From Colwellia sp. PAMC 21821 (lineage in GTDB: Bacteria; Pseudomonadota; Gammaproteobacteria; Enterobacterales; Alteromonadaceae), in NCBI RefSeq assembly GCF_002077175.1, contig NZ_CP014943.1, positions 3,100,001 through 3,164,000 on the forward strand: a DNA stretch of 64,000 bases. The letters run 5' to 3'. Position numbers and translations under genes: made by a program. The notes under the pieces are model-generated. The model was not told the origin of the DNA, searched no databases, and was given only the letters and a program-made list of their open reading frames with translations. Shown here in pieces: positions 10,191 through 19,301 of the stretch; the first letter of the stretch is position 1; each line of letters begins with the position of its first letter.

Positions 10191-11237
10191 ATGAACGATA
10201 ACAAAGAAAAAGCATTATCAGCTGCCTTAAGCCAAATCGAACGCCAATTTGGTAAAGGTTCAATTATGAAATTGGGTGATAACCGCAGCATGGACGTTGA
10301 AACAATTTCAACAGGTTCATTAGGTTTAGATATCGCACTTGGTGCTGGTGGTTTGCCGCTTGGCCGTGTTGTTGAAATTTATGGTCCAGAATCGAGTGGT
10401 AAAACGACACTAACACTTGAAGTTATTGCCGAAGCGCAACGTAATGGTAAAATTTGTGCCTTTGTTGATGCTGAGCATGCACTTGACCCAATCTATGCTG
10501 AAAAACTAGGTGTTAATATTAACGAGTTATTAGTTTCTCAACCAGATACTGGTGAACAAGCGCTTGAAATTTGTGACATGTTAACGCGCTCTGGTGCTAT
10601 TGACATTATCGTAGTTGACTCGGTTGCTGCTTTAACACCAAAAGCTGAGATTGAAGGCGATATGGGTGATTCACACATGGGCCTTCAAGCACGTATGCTT
10701 TCACAAGCTATGCGTAAACTTACCGGTAACTTGAAACAGTCAAATACCATGATTATCTTTATCAACCAAATTCGTATGAAGATTGGTGTTATGTTTGGTA
10801 GCCCAGAAACTACAACAGGTGGTAATGCATTAAAATTCTATGCCTCAGTTCGTTTAGATATACGTCGTATTGGCGCAGTTAAAAATGGTGATGAAATAGT
10901 CGGTAACGAAACCCGTGTTAAAGTGGTTAAAAACAAAATTGCACCACCATTTAAACAAGTTGAATTTCAAATTTTATACGGCGAAGGCATTAACAGCTTA
11001 GGTGAGCTAGTAGACTTAGGTGTTAAAAATGAAATGGTAGAAAAAGCCGGTGCTTGGTATAGCTATAAAGGTGATAAAATTGGTCAAGGTAAAGCTAACG
11101 CAGCTAAATACCTAAAAGAAAACCCTAAAGTAGCAAAAGAAATTGATACGCGCTTACGTGAATTATTGTTGCCTAAAACAAAACCCGCTGAAGCTGAAAC
11201 AAAAGCTGAAGCAAAAGTTGAAGCTGTAGCTAAATAA
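10191..11237 (+). CDS. recA: Recombinase RecA
   Basis: RecA forms filaments on single-stranded DNA, drives strand exchange and triggers LexA self-cleavage. The 348-residue protein has Walker A GPESSGKT at 65-72, Walker [11 protein letters not shown], the mobile loop L1 region ([18 protein letters not shown]) and L2 ([19 protein letters not shown]). The C-terminal tail is acidic and alanine-rich ([16 protein letters not shown]), as is normal. The start is preceded by a CTGGAG ribosome site. A perfect LexA box upstream shows SOS control. The gene ends with its own terminator, and no recX lies downstream within the next kilobase. Confidence 0.99.
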   Translation: MNDNKEKALSAALSQIERQFGKGSIMKLGDNRSMDVETISTGSLGLDIALGAGGLPLGRVVEIYGPESSGKTTLTLEVIAEAQRNGKICAFVDAEHALDPIYAEKLGVNINELLVSQPDTGEQALEICDMLTRSGAIDIIVVDSVAALTPKAEIEGDMGDSHMGLQARMLSQAMRKLTGNLKQSNTMIIFINQIRMKIGVMFGSPETTTGGNALKFYASVRLDIRRIGAVKNGDEIVGNETRVKVVKNKIAPPFKQVEFQILYGEGINSLGELVDLGVKNEMVEKAGAWYSYKGDKIGQGKANAAKYLKENPKVAKEIDTRLRELLLPKTKPAEAETKAEAKVEAVAK

Positions 11238-11261
11238 TAGCTCAGTATAAAGTTTAATGAT

Positions 11262-11289
11262 AAAGCCACTGCCAAGTGGCTTTTTTTTG
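11262..11289 (+). terminator. Rho-independent terminator of recA
   Basis: The stem AAAGCCACT / AGTGGCTTT with a short loop is followed by a run of T, 25 bases after the recA stop. Confidence 0.93.
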
Positions 11290-11566
11290 TCCCGAATAAA
11301 AGTATTGTCATCATTTTCAGCCAAAAATCATAATGTTGCTATGTCGTCATTTTACCAACGTCACTCATTACCTAGTTATTCTTATTGGCTGAAATAATCA
11401 ACAGATAGGGCATTTATTTAATCATTACCACGGCATGGATACCGCTTATTAGGCAATGCAGGAACATATTAGCCTGAACAACTAATTATTAAAATGCAGG
11501 ACTGTTTTTTGCCTTTATTCCTAGAAATAAAATAGGCTATTTAATTTATTGATGGTGATAAATATA

Positions 11567-11583
11567 ATTCGGTATTACCAATA
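11567..11583. promoter_or_regulatory. Candidate FadR-type operator C
   Basis: GGTATTACC at 11571-11579 is a perfect 9-bp palindrome followed by AAT, giving the half-site ATTGGTAATACC on the minus strand. It belongs to the same motif family as the sites upstream of the TonB receptor. It lies about 530 bases before the dehydrogenase gene, so its role there is uncertain. Confidence 0.4.
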
Positions 11584-11800
11584 GCCACTTAATTGAATGA
11601 TTTAAATAAATATAATTTAACGTAAATTTGACGAGTTAATACTTAGGCTTGTTTGGTTTTGTTATATTTTTATATCTACTATAACAAATGCTTAATAGTA
11701 TTTTTAACGCAAGAAGTAGGTGGTAAGTAAAGTAATGAACAGCCAGTGTTGAAGTAAACTCAAACCACATACAACCAATTGCCATAAAGGGCTGAAGTGC

Positions 11801-11856
11801 AGGTTATTACCAATAGCTATTGATTGGTTGACAGTTATTGTTGTTTTGGTTAGTAT
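11801..11856 (+). promoter_or_regulatory. Candidate promoter and operator D for the dehydrogenase gene
   Basis: A perfect -35 hexamer TTGACA (11828-11833) stands 17 bases from TAGTAT (11851-11856), a 4/6 match to the -10 consensus. Just upstream is the half-site TTATTACCAAT (11804-11814), the motif seen at the other alginate genes. The word TTGGTTGACA recurs exactly in the candidate promoter of the lyase operon (14132-14141). The predicted leader is about 245 bases. The rest of the 870-base gap after recA holds no recognised gene. Confidence 0.4.
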
Positions 11857-12107
11857 TTGGTTGTTCCTTATTGTTTTGAGTGTTTCTAAACAATAAGTTT
11901 GTATAGATGCAGTTTTAACAGTAAGTGTTTATACCAAAATTATTAATGAGTGGAATTTAAGGTTAGTCGATAGGTTTGTATACCCGAAATTAATCTAAGA
12001 CATAATTGATTTAGCCTTATTTACTCAAAAAAATTAGCATGGCGCCTAATGAGGTGATCAATGTTGGCTCTCAGATAAACAAACACTAATATTTTTAGGA
12101 GTTAGAT

Positions 12108-12992
12108 ATGACAAAACCTATCATAGGTTTCATCGGCCTTGGTCTCATGGGCGGTAACATGGTTGAAAACTTACAAACTCGTGGTTTTCAAGTAAACGTA
12201 ATGGATCTTAATAAAGATGCTGTTGCAAAAGTTATAGCTCGTGGTAACGCTACTGAAGTTACTTCAGGTAAAGAGTTGGCTGAAAAAAGCGATATTGTAA
12301 TGCTTGCCCTAACTACTTCAAAAGTAGTTGAGTTAGTTGTTTATGCTGAAGATGGTATCTTAGCTGGTATGAGTGAAGGCAAAACATTAATTGACTTCGG
12401 TACTTCTATTCCGGATTCTACTCGTAAAATTGGTGCTGACCTTGCGAAAAAAGGCGCTGGCATGATTGATGCTCCTTTAGGTCGCACACCTGCTCACGCT
12501 AAGGATGGTTTACTTAACATTATGGCTGCTGGCGATCAGGAAACATTTAATAAAGTTAAACCCGTTTTAGAACAGCAAGGTGAAAATGTATTTTATCTTG
12601 GTGCTCTTGGTGCAGGCCACACAACTAAGTTGATCAATAACTTTATTGGAATGACTACCGTTACTGCCATGTCACAAGCTTTTGCTGTAGCTAAAGCTGC
12701 TGGTGTTGATGGTCAACAATTATTCGACATTATGTCTGCAGGACCTTCTAATTCTCCTTTCATGCAGTTCACTAAGTTCTATGCCGTAGACGGTGAAGAA
12801 AAATTAGGTTTCTCTGTTGCGAACGCAAACAAAGATCTTGGTTATTTCAACCAAATGGTTTCAGATTTAGGCGGTGAGTCTTTAATTGCTCAAGGTACTT
12901 CTGCTAATCTACAAGCTGCTGTTGATGCTGGTCTTGGTCAAAACGATGTGCCAGTTATTTTTGATTACTTCAATAGTACATTAGAGAAGTAA
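12108..12992 (+). CDS. Beta-hydroxyacid dehydrogenase family oxidoreductase, probable DEH reductase
   Basis: This 294-residue NAD(P)-dependent enzyme belongs to the 3-hydroxyisobutyrate / tartronate semialdehyde reductase family. The nucleotide-binding motif is G10-L-G12-LM-G15. The family lysine is K174 in HTTKLINN, and the substrate-binding segment reads DAPLGRTPAHAKDG, where GRTP replaces the more common SGG. A strong AGGAGTTAG ribosome site precedes the start. In alginate users an enzyme of this family reduces 4-deoxy-L-erythro-5-hexoseulose uronate (DEH) to 2-keto-3-deoxygluconate. No other candidate for that step is encoded nearby, and the following operon supplies the enzymes before and after it. 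The family is certain; the substrate is inferred from context. Tartronate semialdehyde reductase is the main alternative. Confidence 0.85.
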   Translation: MTKPIIGFIGLGLMGGNMVENLQTRGFQVNVMDLNKDAVAKVIARGNATEVTSGKELAEKSDIVMLALTTSKVVELVVYAEDGILAGMSEGKTLIDFGTSIPDSTRKIGADLAKKGAGMIDAPLGRTPAHAKDGLLNIMAAGDQETFNKVKPVLEQQGENVFYLGALGAGHTTKLINNFIGMTTVTAMSQAFAVAKAAGVDGQQLFDIMSAGPSNSPFMQFTKFYAVDGEEKLGFSVANANKDLGYFNQMVSDLGGESLIAQGTSANLQAAVDAGLGQNDVPVIFDYFNSTLEK

Positions 12993-13007
12993 TTCGACAG
13001 TAACTTT

Positions 13008-13039
13008 ATACCAAAGGGCTTACTTAGGCGCTTTGGTAT
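13008..13039 (+). terminator. Hairpin after the dehydrogenase gene
   Basis: ATACCAAAG and CTTTGGTAT form a perfect 9-bp stem around a 14-base loop, 15 bases after the stop codon. There is no strong T run, so it may be a weak terminator or a remnant of the TTATACCAA repeat family. Confidence 0.45.
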
Positions 13040-13129
13040 TATTACCATTAGCGACTGTAAAACAGTTGTAATGTAATAGGGTTATAAAGAAACGGGTAGA
13101 TACACAGATTCTAGTTTGATTGATTTAAT

Positions 13130-13158
13130 AAAAAAGGCCTCTATAAAAGGCCTTTTTT
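13130..13158. terminator. Bidirectional terminator between convergent genes
   Basis: AAAAAAGGCCT and AGGCCTTTTTT form an 11-bp stem with a 7-base loop and A/T runs on both sides. It separates the plus-strand dehydrogenase from the minus-strand regulator. Confidence 0.92.
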
Positions 13159-13185
13159 ATTTATTATACAATAAGTTAATATGAA

Positions 13186-13926
13186 TTAAATATCGACAGG
13201 GTTGGGGATTGAGTAAAGCCCACGAGTTTCGCTATTCTTTTGCCTAATTTCTTCTAAAGCTCTTAACTCTACAGCATCAAACAAGGCATTTATTAAGCGG
13301 TTAAAGTGACCATGCATAGCAAGTCTTGCCTGGGTAGAGTCACCAGACTTTAAAGCCTGATATATTGCGGTATGCTCAGCGAGAGTTTTAGAATTATCTT
13401 TACTACATACACTGTCATAATCTTTTATGATTTCGGGCGTAGAAGAGCGCAGCTTCCAAAGGTTTTGGGCGGATAAAATCATCGCGCTATTGCGGGTAGC
13501 ATTGGCAATAATTTGATGGAACTCTTTATCGGCCTCAGCAATAAATTCGCCTTTCTCCATATCAACTAAGGTTTGGTGTAGACGTGCTAGTTCATCTTCG
13601 GTAATTGTTGTCGCAGCAATGGCAGCAACTTCACCTTCAATTAATGCGCGTGCTTGAGTAACTTCAAAAGCGTTAACTTGCTTATTAGAACCTATTAATT
13701 GGTTAACCGGCTTCAAGACATATACGCCTGAGCCTGTTTTTACTTCGATTTTTTCTCGAACTTCTAAAGCTATTATAGCCTCACGAATTGTAGGTCTACT
13801 GACTTTAAAAGTTTCTGCTAATTCTCTTTCTGGTGGTAAACGACTACCAGGGGAGTATATTCCAGAATCTATTAAAGCTTCTATTTTATCTACAATACCC
13901 CAAAACAGCCTGCGGTTGCTGCCCAT
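13186..13926 (-). CDS. FadR-subfamily GntR transcriptional regulator, probable alginate/uronate repressor
   Basis: This 246-residue regulator has an N-terminal winged helix at about 8-70 (GSRLPPERELAETFKVSRPTIREAI, then GSGVYV) and an all-helical FCD ligand-binding domain at about 85-220. The FCD fold usually binds a small organic acid or sugar acid. The gene is divergent from the lyase operon, and the shared 433-base region holds several half-sites of the ATTGGTAATAC motif plus a promoter. The inference is that it represses the lyase operon, the dehydrogenase and the TonB receptor, and is released by an intermediate such as KDG or DEH. ExuR, UxuR and related uronate regulators are of this subfamily. 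The ligand is not visible from sequence. Confidence 0.9.
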   Translation of the reverse strand: MGSNRRLFWGIVDKIEALIDSGIYSPGSRLPPERELAETFKVSRPTIREAIIALEVREKIEVKTGSGVYVLKPVNQLIGSNKQVNAFEVTQARALIEGEVAAIAATTITEDELARLHQTLVDMEKGEFIAEADKEFHQIIANATRNSAMILSAQNLWKLRSSTPEIIKDYDSVCSKDNSKTLAEHTAIYQALKSGDSTQARLAMHGHFNRLINALFDAVELRALEEIRQKNSETRGLYSIPNPVDI

Positions 13927-14093
13927 ATATTTTCCTTAGCTAACTTTATTAAAGTAATGACGTCTATCACTAATGATATCGTTTTCTCTGGCTTATGGCA
14001 AAACTAATAAGCCTTGGCTTTATCCAGTTATATATTATTTTGGTCTACAGGTAAATATAATTATGGTTTACCTGTTATGCAAAAAAGTTTAAT

Positions 14094-14164
14094 TTTACTA
14101 TTACCAATTTCTCTTTATCTGGTAATGTGATTTGGTTGACAATTGGTATTAAGATCAGTTAAAT
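14094..14164 (+). promoter_or_regulatory. Promoter/operator region of the alginate lyase operon
   Basis: TTGACA (14136-14141) and TTAAAT (14159-14164) are separated by 17 bases and make a plausible sigma-70 promoter. Half-sites of the FadR-type motif lie at 14099-14109 (TATTACCAATT), 14120-14126 (TGGTAAT) and inside the spacer at 14142-14151 (ATTGGTATTA), where binding would block RNA polymerase. TGTGA-N6-TGACA (14126-14141) is a near match to a CRP site. The predicted leader is about 190 bases. The remainder of 13927-14359 holds no gene. Confidence 0.45.
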
Positions 14165-14359
14165 TGAATTGATTGTTATTTGGAAGTAATGCGTGAGCTA
14201 TTTATTGCATCAGAAAAGGCGCTACACGGCCCATAAATGCTAAAGGTGGTAAGACACTTATTTAGGTAGGCACGGTTTAATTAATACCAATATGCTGGCG
14301 TAATTTAAAATTTATAAATAAAACGTCAAATTTTAAACTTTAATTTCATAGGTTATTTT

Positions 14360-16630
14360 ATGCAGCAAACAAAATTATCACCCTACTTACTATGTTGTCT
14401 CACCATAACATTATGCTTAGCGTTAATTACCAAGCCACTTTTTGCTAAAGAATGGTTGGTTGATGACCAAGCCTCATATAAAAAGGCACTTAAAAAAATT
14501 AAAGCAGGTGATAAAGTTATATTGGCTAACGGCACTTATAATAATTTTGAAATTTTGTTTGAAGGCAATGGTACAAAAGATAAGCCGATTTCACTAGAAG
14601 CTCAAACTAAAGGTAAGGTTTTCCTTACTGGACAATCTAATCTTCGTCTAGCAGGTAAGCACTTACTTGTATCTGGCCTTGTTTTTAAAGATGGTTTTAC
14701 GCCTAGTAGCGCTGTTATTGCGTTTAGAAGTACTAATGATAATCTTGCCTTTCATTCACGAGTTACTGAGGTTGTTATTGATAATTTTAGTAATCCAGAT
14801 AAACGTGAATCTGATTATTGGGTTGCTATATATGGTCAATATAATCGCCTAGATCATAACTATTTAAGCGGCAAACGAAATAAAGGTGTCACGGTTGCTG
14901 TTCGTCTAAATACGAAAGAAAGCCAAGAAAATCATCATAAAATAGACCATAACTATTTTGGTCCTCGTCCTATTCTTGGCTCTAATGGCGGTGAAACACT
15001 TCGCATAGGGACCAGTCATTACTCATTATCGAATTCATTTACGGTGGTTGAAAATAACTATTTCGATCGTTGTGATGGTGAGGTAGAAATAATCTCAGTT
15101 AAATCAGGTAAAAATGAAATTCGTAATAATGTATTCTTCGAATCAAGAGGCACACTGACCTTACGCCATGGTAATGGCAATCTAATTGAAGAGAATGTTT
15201 TCCTTGGCAATGGTGTTGACCACACTGGCGGTATTCGCGTTATAAATAAAAATCAAATCATTCGTAATAACTACCTTGAAGGGCTAACAGGCTATCGTTT
15301 TGGTAGTGGCTTTACCGTAATGAATGGCGTACCTAATTCATCGATTAATCGTTATCATCAAGTTGAAAACGCATTAATCGAAAATAATACTTTTGTGAAT
15401 GTAAAACATATTCAACTTGCCGCTGGCAGTGATGCCGAGAGAAGTGCGGTACCTATTAGTTCAACGATACAAAATAACTTAATTTTCAATGTTGATGGTC
15501 AACAGCCATTTACACTATTTGATGATGTGAGTGGTATTCAATTTAAAGGTAATGTAGCAAATACTGTTGCATTAAAATCATTGGCGTCAGGTATTAATCA
15601 ACAAAGCATTGAACTCAAACGAGCTGAAAATGGTTTACTTTACCCGGTATCTTCGACACTTGCAGGTAAAAGCGCTAAAAAGAATTTAACACCTACTTTA
15701 AAGTCAGCTACAGGTCCGAGTTGGTACGCAAAAACTGATAATTTAGTCGCTTTTGAATCAGGTAAAACTATTCATGTTAAAGCCGAAGATGACGCCTTAT
15801 TTAATGCCGTGGTTGCTGCTAACAATGGTGATGTACTTATATTGTCCGATGGCGAATATGAAGCTAGAAAAATGATTGATATTAATAAAACGTTAACGAT
15901 TAAGGCGCAACATCAGGGGAAGGCTATCGTTACTTTTCAACGTTCTACTTTATTCCAAATTTCTGATGGTGGCAGTTTAACTATCGATGGTTTAAATATT
16001 ACGGGTAACAGCAGTCCTGATGCTTCAGGAAATACCTTAGTACGTACTAAAAAATGGGGCATGGTAGATAATTACCGTTTTGTTATGCGTAATAGCACTG
16101 TAGATGCACTAGATATCAATCATTCATTCCACTTTTTTGATGCCGGCAATGGCTCATTTGCTGACTATATTGAATTAACGGATAACCATTTTAGCAATAT
16201 TACTGGAGATTTCCTGCGTCTAAATAAAGAGATTGAGGACTTAGGTATTTATAACGCTGAATATGTAATTTTGAAAAATAATACCTTTGATAATGTGCAA
16301 GGTGCTTTAGTTAATTTATATCGCGGTGGTACGGATGAAAGTACTTTTGGTCCACATTTAGCCATGTTTGAGAATACCATTAAAAATAGTGGTAAAGGCA
16401 AACGCAATAAGTCAGCTTCAAGTCTTTACTTACATGGTGTTCAGGTTACTAACGTAGAAGATAATACTTTTAATAATACCGCAGATATTGTGATTGAGCA
16501 TACGGTGGGTGAGCCTATCACAGCGGTTAAAAACAACGTCTTTAAGAAAACTGCATCGCCTAGCGTGAAAGAGTTGCATGCATTAGGTCCACACACTGCT
16601 GTGTTATCAAACAACAAGCAATCTAAATAA
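14360..16630 (+). CDS. Alginate lyase, polysaccharide lyase family 6 (poly-mannuronate lyase type)
   Basis: This 756-residue enzyme cleaves alginate by beta-elimination. A signal peptide covers about residues 1-29 (CLALITKPLFAKEW), so it is exported. The N-terminal parallel beta-helix carries many N-N-x-F and N-x-Y turns and the PL6 catalytic pair K248 (ISVKSGKNEIRNN) and R269 (TLTLRHGNGN). They are 21 residues apart, the spacing recalled for the AlyGC lyase from Glaciecola. A second beta-helix domain from about 470 makes this the long two-domain form (AlyGC is about 750 residues). It is the first gene of the operon, 10 bases before the PL17 gene. The family is confident; endo or exo action and M/G preference cannot be read from sequence. 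Confidence 0.93.
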   Translation: MQQTKLSPYLLCCLTITLCLALITKPLFAKEWLVDDQASYKKALKKIKAGDKVILANGTYNNFEILFEGNGTKDKPISLEAQTKGKVFLTGQSNLRLAGKHLLVSGLVFKDGFTPSSAVIAFRSTNDNLAFHSRVTEVVIDNFSNPDKRESDYWVAIYGQYNRLDHNYLSGKRNKGVTVAVRLNTKESQENHHKIDHNYFGPRPILGSNGGETLRIGTSHYSLSNSFTVVENNYFDRCDGEVEIISVKSGKNEIRNNVFFESRGTLTLRHGNGNLIEENVFLGNGVDHTGGIRVINKNQIIRNNYLEGLTGYRFGSGFTVMNGVPNSSINRYHQVENALIENNTFVNVKHIQLAAGSDAERSAVPISSTIQNNLIFNVDGQQPFTLFDDVSGIQFKGNVANTVALKSLASGINQQSIELKRAENGLLYPVSSTLAGKSAKKNLTPTLKSATGPSWYAKTDNLVAFESGKTIHVKAEDDALFNAVVAANNGDVLILSDGEYEARKMIDINKTLTIKAQHQGKAIVTFQRSTLFQISDGGSLTIDGLNITGNSSPDASGNTLVRTKKWGMVDNYRFVMRNSTVDALDINHSFHFFDAGNGSFADYIELTDNHFSNITGDFLRLNKEIEDLGIYNAEYVILKNNTFDNVQGALVNLYRGGTDESTFGPHLAMFENTIKNSGKGKRNKSASSLYLHGVQVTNVEDNTFNNTADIVIEHTVGEPITAVKNNVFKKTASPSVKELHALGPHTAVLSNNKQSK

Positions 16631-16640
16631 GAGCTACGTT

Positions 16641-18908
16641 ATGAAAAACTATAATCAAACAGTATTTGCTTTCTCATCATTAAATGTAACTAGCAGAGCT
16701 TTATTTTTTATCGCTATGGTTATGGCTATGTTTACGTCGTTGGCGAGTACTAAGGTAATGGCTAGGACAAGCCCTAATCTAGTAATCAGCACAGCTGATG
16801 TGAAAGAGATGCGAGGCGCTATTCAACAAGATGGACAGTTTACGAACGCTTTTGTGGCGAGTAAATTATCTGTCGATAAACAAATAGCACAAGTGATCAC
16901 CGTACCTTTACCAGCAGATGGCGGCGGTGGCTACACGCATGAACGTCACAAGAAAAACTATAAGTTAATGTACGACGCCGGTATTGTTTATCAATTAACT
17001 CAAGATGAAAAATATGCCCGTTATGTGCGTGACATGTTACTCGAATATGCCAAGCTTTATCCGACTTTACCTTTGCACCCAAAAAGAAAAATGGGTAAAC
17101 AGAATCCAGGTAAATTATTTTGGCAAAGTTTAAACGAAGCTGTTTGGTTAGTGTATACCAGCCAAGCGTACGACCTGATTTTAAGCTCATTAACCGCGAA
17201 CGAAAAAAAGGAAATAGAAAATGGCTTATTTCGCCCAGTGGTTAAGTTTTTATCAGTAGAGTCGCCTGAAACATTCAACAAAGTACATAATCACGGTACC
17301 TGGACTACCGCAGCTGTTGGTATGACAGGTTATGTGCTTGGTGAACAAGAATGGGTTGAACAAGCACTTTATGGTTTAGATAAGTCAGGTACTGGTGGCT
17401 TTTTAAGACAACTTGATGAGTTGTTTTCACCACAAGGTTATTACAACGAAGGTCCTTATTATCAGCGCTATGCGTTAATGCCATTTGTTACCTTCGCGAA
17501 AGCAATTCAAACCAATCAACCAGAACGCAATATTTTTAAATATCGCGATGGCATTGTCTTAAAGGCTATCGATACTACTATTCAGCTAAGTTACAACAAG
17601 CTTTTCTTCCCGATAAACGATGCTATAAAAAGTAAAGGCATTGATACTATTGAATTAGTTAATGGTGTCACAATTGCTTATGGACTCACTCAAGATTCAT
17701 CGTTACTTGATATTGCTCGACAACAAGACCAAGTTATTTTAACCGGTGATGGCCTAAAGGTAGCAAACGCGCTAGATAAAAACTTAGATACACCTTATAA
17801 GTTTAAGTCGGTAGCTTTTGGTGATGGCAACGACGGTAAGCAAGGTGCGCTTGTTGTTATGCGTCAAAACGTTGGTGGTGAACAGGCGGTATTGTTCAAG
17901 CCTGCTGCGCAAGGTTTAGGTCATGGACATTTCGATAAGCTTACTTGGCAGTTTTACGATAAAGGTGCAGAAATAGTTTCAGACTATGGCGCAGCAAGAT
18001 TCTTAAATGTAGAAGCAAAGTTTGGTGGCCGATACTTACCAGAAAATGATACTTGGGCTAAACAAACGGTCGCGCATAACACGGTAGTTGTTGATGAAAC
18101 GACGCACTTTAATGCCAGTGTAAAAATGGGTAATGCGAACCACCCAGAATTATTGTTTTTTGCCAAAAATGATAATGTCACTATCAGTTCAGCTAAAATT
18201 GACAGCACTTATAAAGGGGTATCTTTAAAGCGTACGATGGCATTAATTAACTTACCTATGCTGAACAATAAAGACCCAGAACAGTCATTGGTCGTTGACG
18301 TTTTTGATGTTAACTCTAACGAAGCGCACCAGTATGATTTACCTGTTCACTATAAAGGTCATTTAATTAGCACAAACTTTGATTTAGCCACCAATTTAAC
18401 CAGTTTACCTGTGCTAGGTACAGAAAATGGTTACCAACATTTATGGTTGAAAGCACAAGCTCAACCAAAGGCCGGTTTATCACAAATAACATGGTTAAAT
18501 GACAATGGTAGATTTTATACAAGTTCGTCAATTATGGATGGCGATGCTTCAATCATCTTTACTCAAATAGGTGCAAATGATCCGCTGTTTAATTTACGCA
18601 ATGAAAATGCCTTTATTAATCGTAAAACCCAAACTAAGAATCATACCTTTGTTAGCGTTTTAGAACCGCATGGTGAATATAACCCGTCAAAAGAATTCAC
18701 CGTGGCAGCGGTAAGTAAAGTACAACAGTTAACACATCAAAAAATTAATAATATAGATTTAGTAGAAATTATTCTTAGTGGCAATAAGCATTATTTATTA
18801 GCGTTTAATAGCACTGATGAAATTAAAAGCAATCAATCAAACACATTTTCATTTAATGGCTCAAAATATCAATTTGATGGCCGTTTTAAATTGTTCAACA
18901 TTAAATAG
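16641..18908 (+). CDS. Oligoalginate lyase, polysaccharide lyase family 17
   Basis: This 755-residue exolytic lyase releases unsaturated uronate monomers from alginate oligosaccharides. An N-terminal hydrophobic stretch at about 20-41 (ending STKVMA) looks like a signal peptide. An alpha/alpha-toroid domain holds N217-H218 (KVHNHGTW) and Y274 (EGPYYQRY). These match the spacing of the catalytic residues recalled for Alg17C of Saccharophagus. The C-terminal heparinase II/III-like beta-sandwich contains GHGHFDKLTW, a likely metal site. The gene sits between the PL6 lyase and kdgF with gaps of 10 and 12 bases, so co-expression is likely. An internal Met near residue 24 is a possible alternative start. 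Confidence 0.94.
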   Translation: MKNYNQTVFAFSSLNVTSRALFFIAMVMAMFTSLASTKVMARTSPNLVISTADVKEMRGAIQQDGQFTNAFVASKLSVDKQIAQVITVPLPADGGGGYTHERHKKNYKLMYDAGIVYQLTQDEKYARYVRDMLLEYAKLYPTLPLHPKRKMGKQNPGKLFWQSLNEAVWLVYTSQAYDLILSSLTANEKKEIENGLFRPVVKFLSVESPETFNKVHNHGTWTTAAVGMTGYVLGEQEWVEQALYGLDKSGTGGFLRQLDELFSPQGYYNEGPYYQRYALMPFVTFAKAIQTNQPERNIFKYRDGIVLKAIDTTIQLSYNKLFFPINDAIKSKGIDTIELVNGVTIAYGLTQDSSLLDIARQQDQVILTGDGLKVANALDKNLDTPYKFKSVAFGDGNDGKQGALVVMRQNVGGEQAVLFKPAAQGLGHGHFDKLTWQFYDKGAEIVSDYGAARFLNVEAKFGGRYLPENDTWAKQTVAHNTVVVDETTHFNASVKMGNANHPELLFFAKNDNVTISSAKIDSTYKGVSLKRTMALINLPMLNNKDPEQSLVVDVFDVNSNEAHQYDLPVHYKGHLISTNFDLATNLTSLPVLGTENGYQHLWLKAQAQPKAGLSQITWLNDNGRFYTSSSIMDGDASIIFTQIGANDPLFNLRNENAFINRKTQTKNHTFVSVLEPHGEYNPSKEFTVAAVSKVQQLTHQKINNIDLVEIILSGNKHYLLAFNSTDEIKSNQSNTFSFNGSKYQFDGRFKLFNIK

Positions 18909-18920
18909 TAGAGGTCAGTC

Positions 18921-19301
18921 ATGAGTCAAAGTGAAAATTTTACATTAGGTAATGAAGCAGAAATTGAAGATATCGGCGGTGGATTGAAGCGTCAAATGCT
19001 AGGTTACAACCATGAGGTTATGGCGGTTAAAATTTGGTTTGAAAAAGGTGCTATTGGTTACAACCACGCACACAGACATTCGCAAGTTACTTATGTGGTT
19101 GAAGGGGAATTTCACTTTAACATTGATGGCGTAACCAAAATATTAAAACCAGGCGATAGCTGTTTTATGGCGCCACATGCAGACCACGGTGCTACATGTC
19201 CAACCGGCGGTATTTTAATCGATACTTTTAGCCCTGCTCGCGAAGACTTTGTCGAAGAAGGTGCTTTTGATCATATTCATAATAAGGAAAGTAGCGCATG
19301 A
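18921..19301 (+). CDS. kdgF: KdgF, cupin that linearises unsaturated uronates
   Basis: This 126-residue single-domain cupin matches KdgF, which speeds conversion of 4,5-unsaturated uronates from alginate or pectin into the open-chain ketouronate (DEH or DKI). The metal ligands appear as H49 and H51 in NHAHRHSQ, Q55, and H89 in PHADHG. D101-x-F103 corresponds to the substrate-contacting pair known in KdgF. No signal peptide is present, so it acts in the cytoplasm. It follows the PL17 gene by 12 bases, and its stop overlaps the start of the transporter gene (ATGA), a sign of coupled translation. Size, motif and context agree. Confidence 0.9.
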   Translation: MSQSENFTLGNEAEIEDIGGGLKRQMLGYNHEVMAVKIWFEKGAIGYNHAHRHSQVTYVVEGEFHFNIDGVTKILKPGDSCFMAPHADHGATCPTGGILIDTFSPAREDFVEEGAFDHIHNKESSA

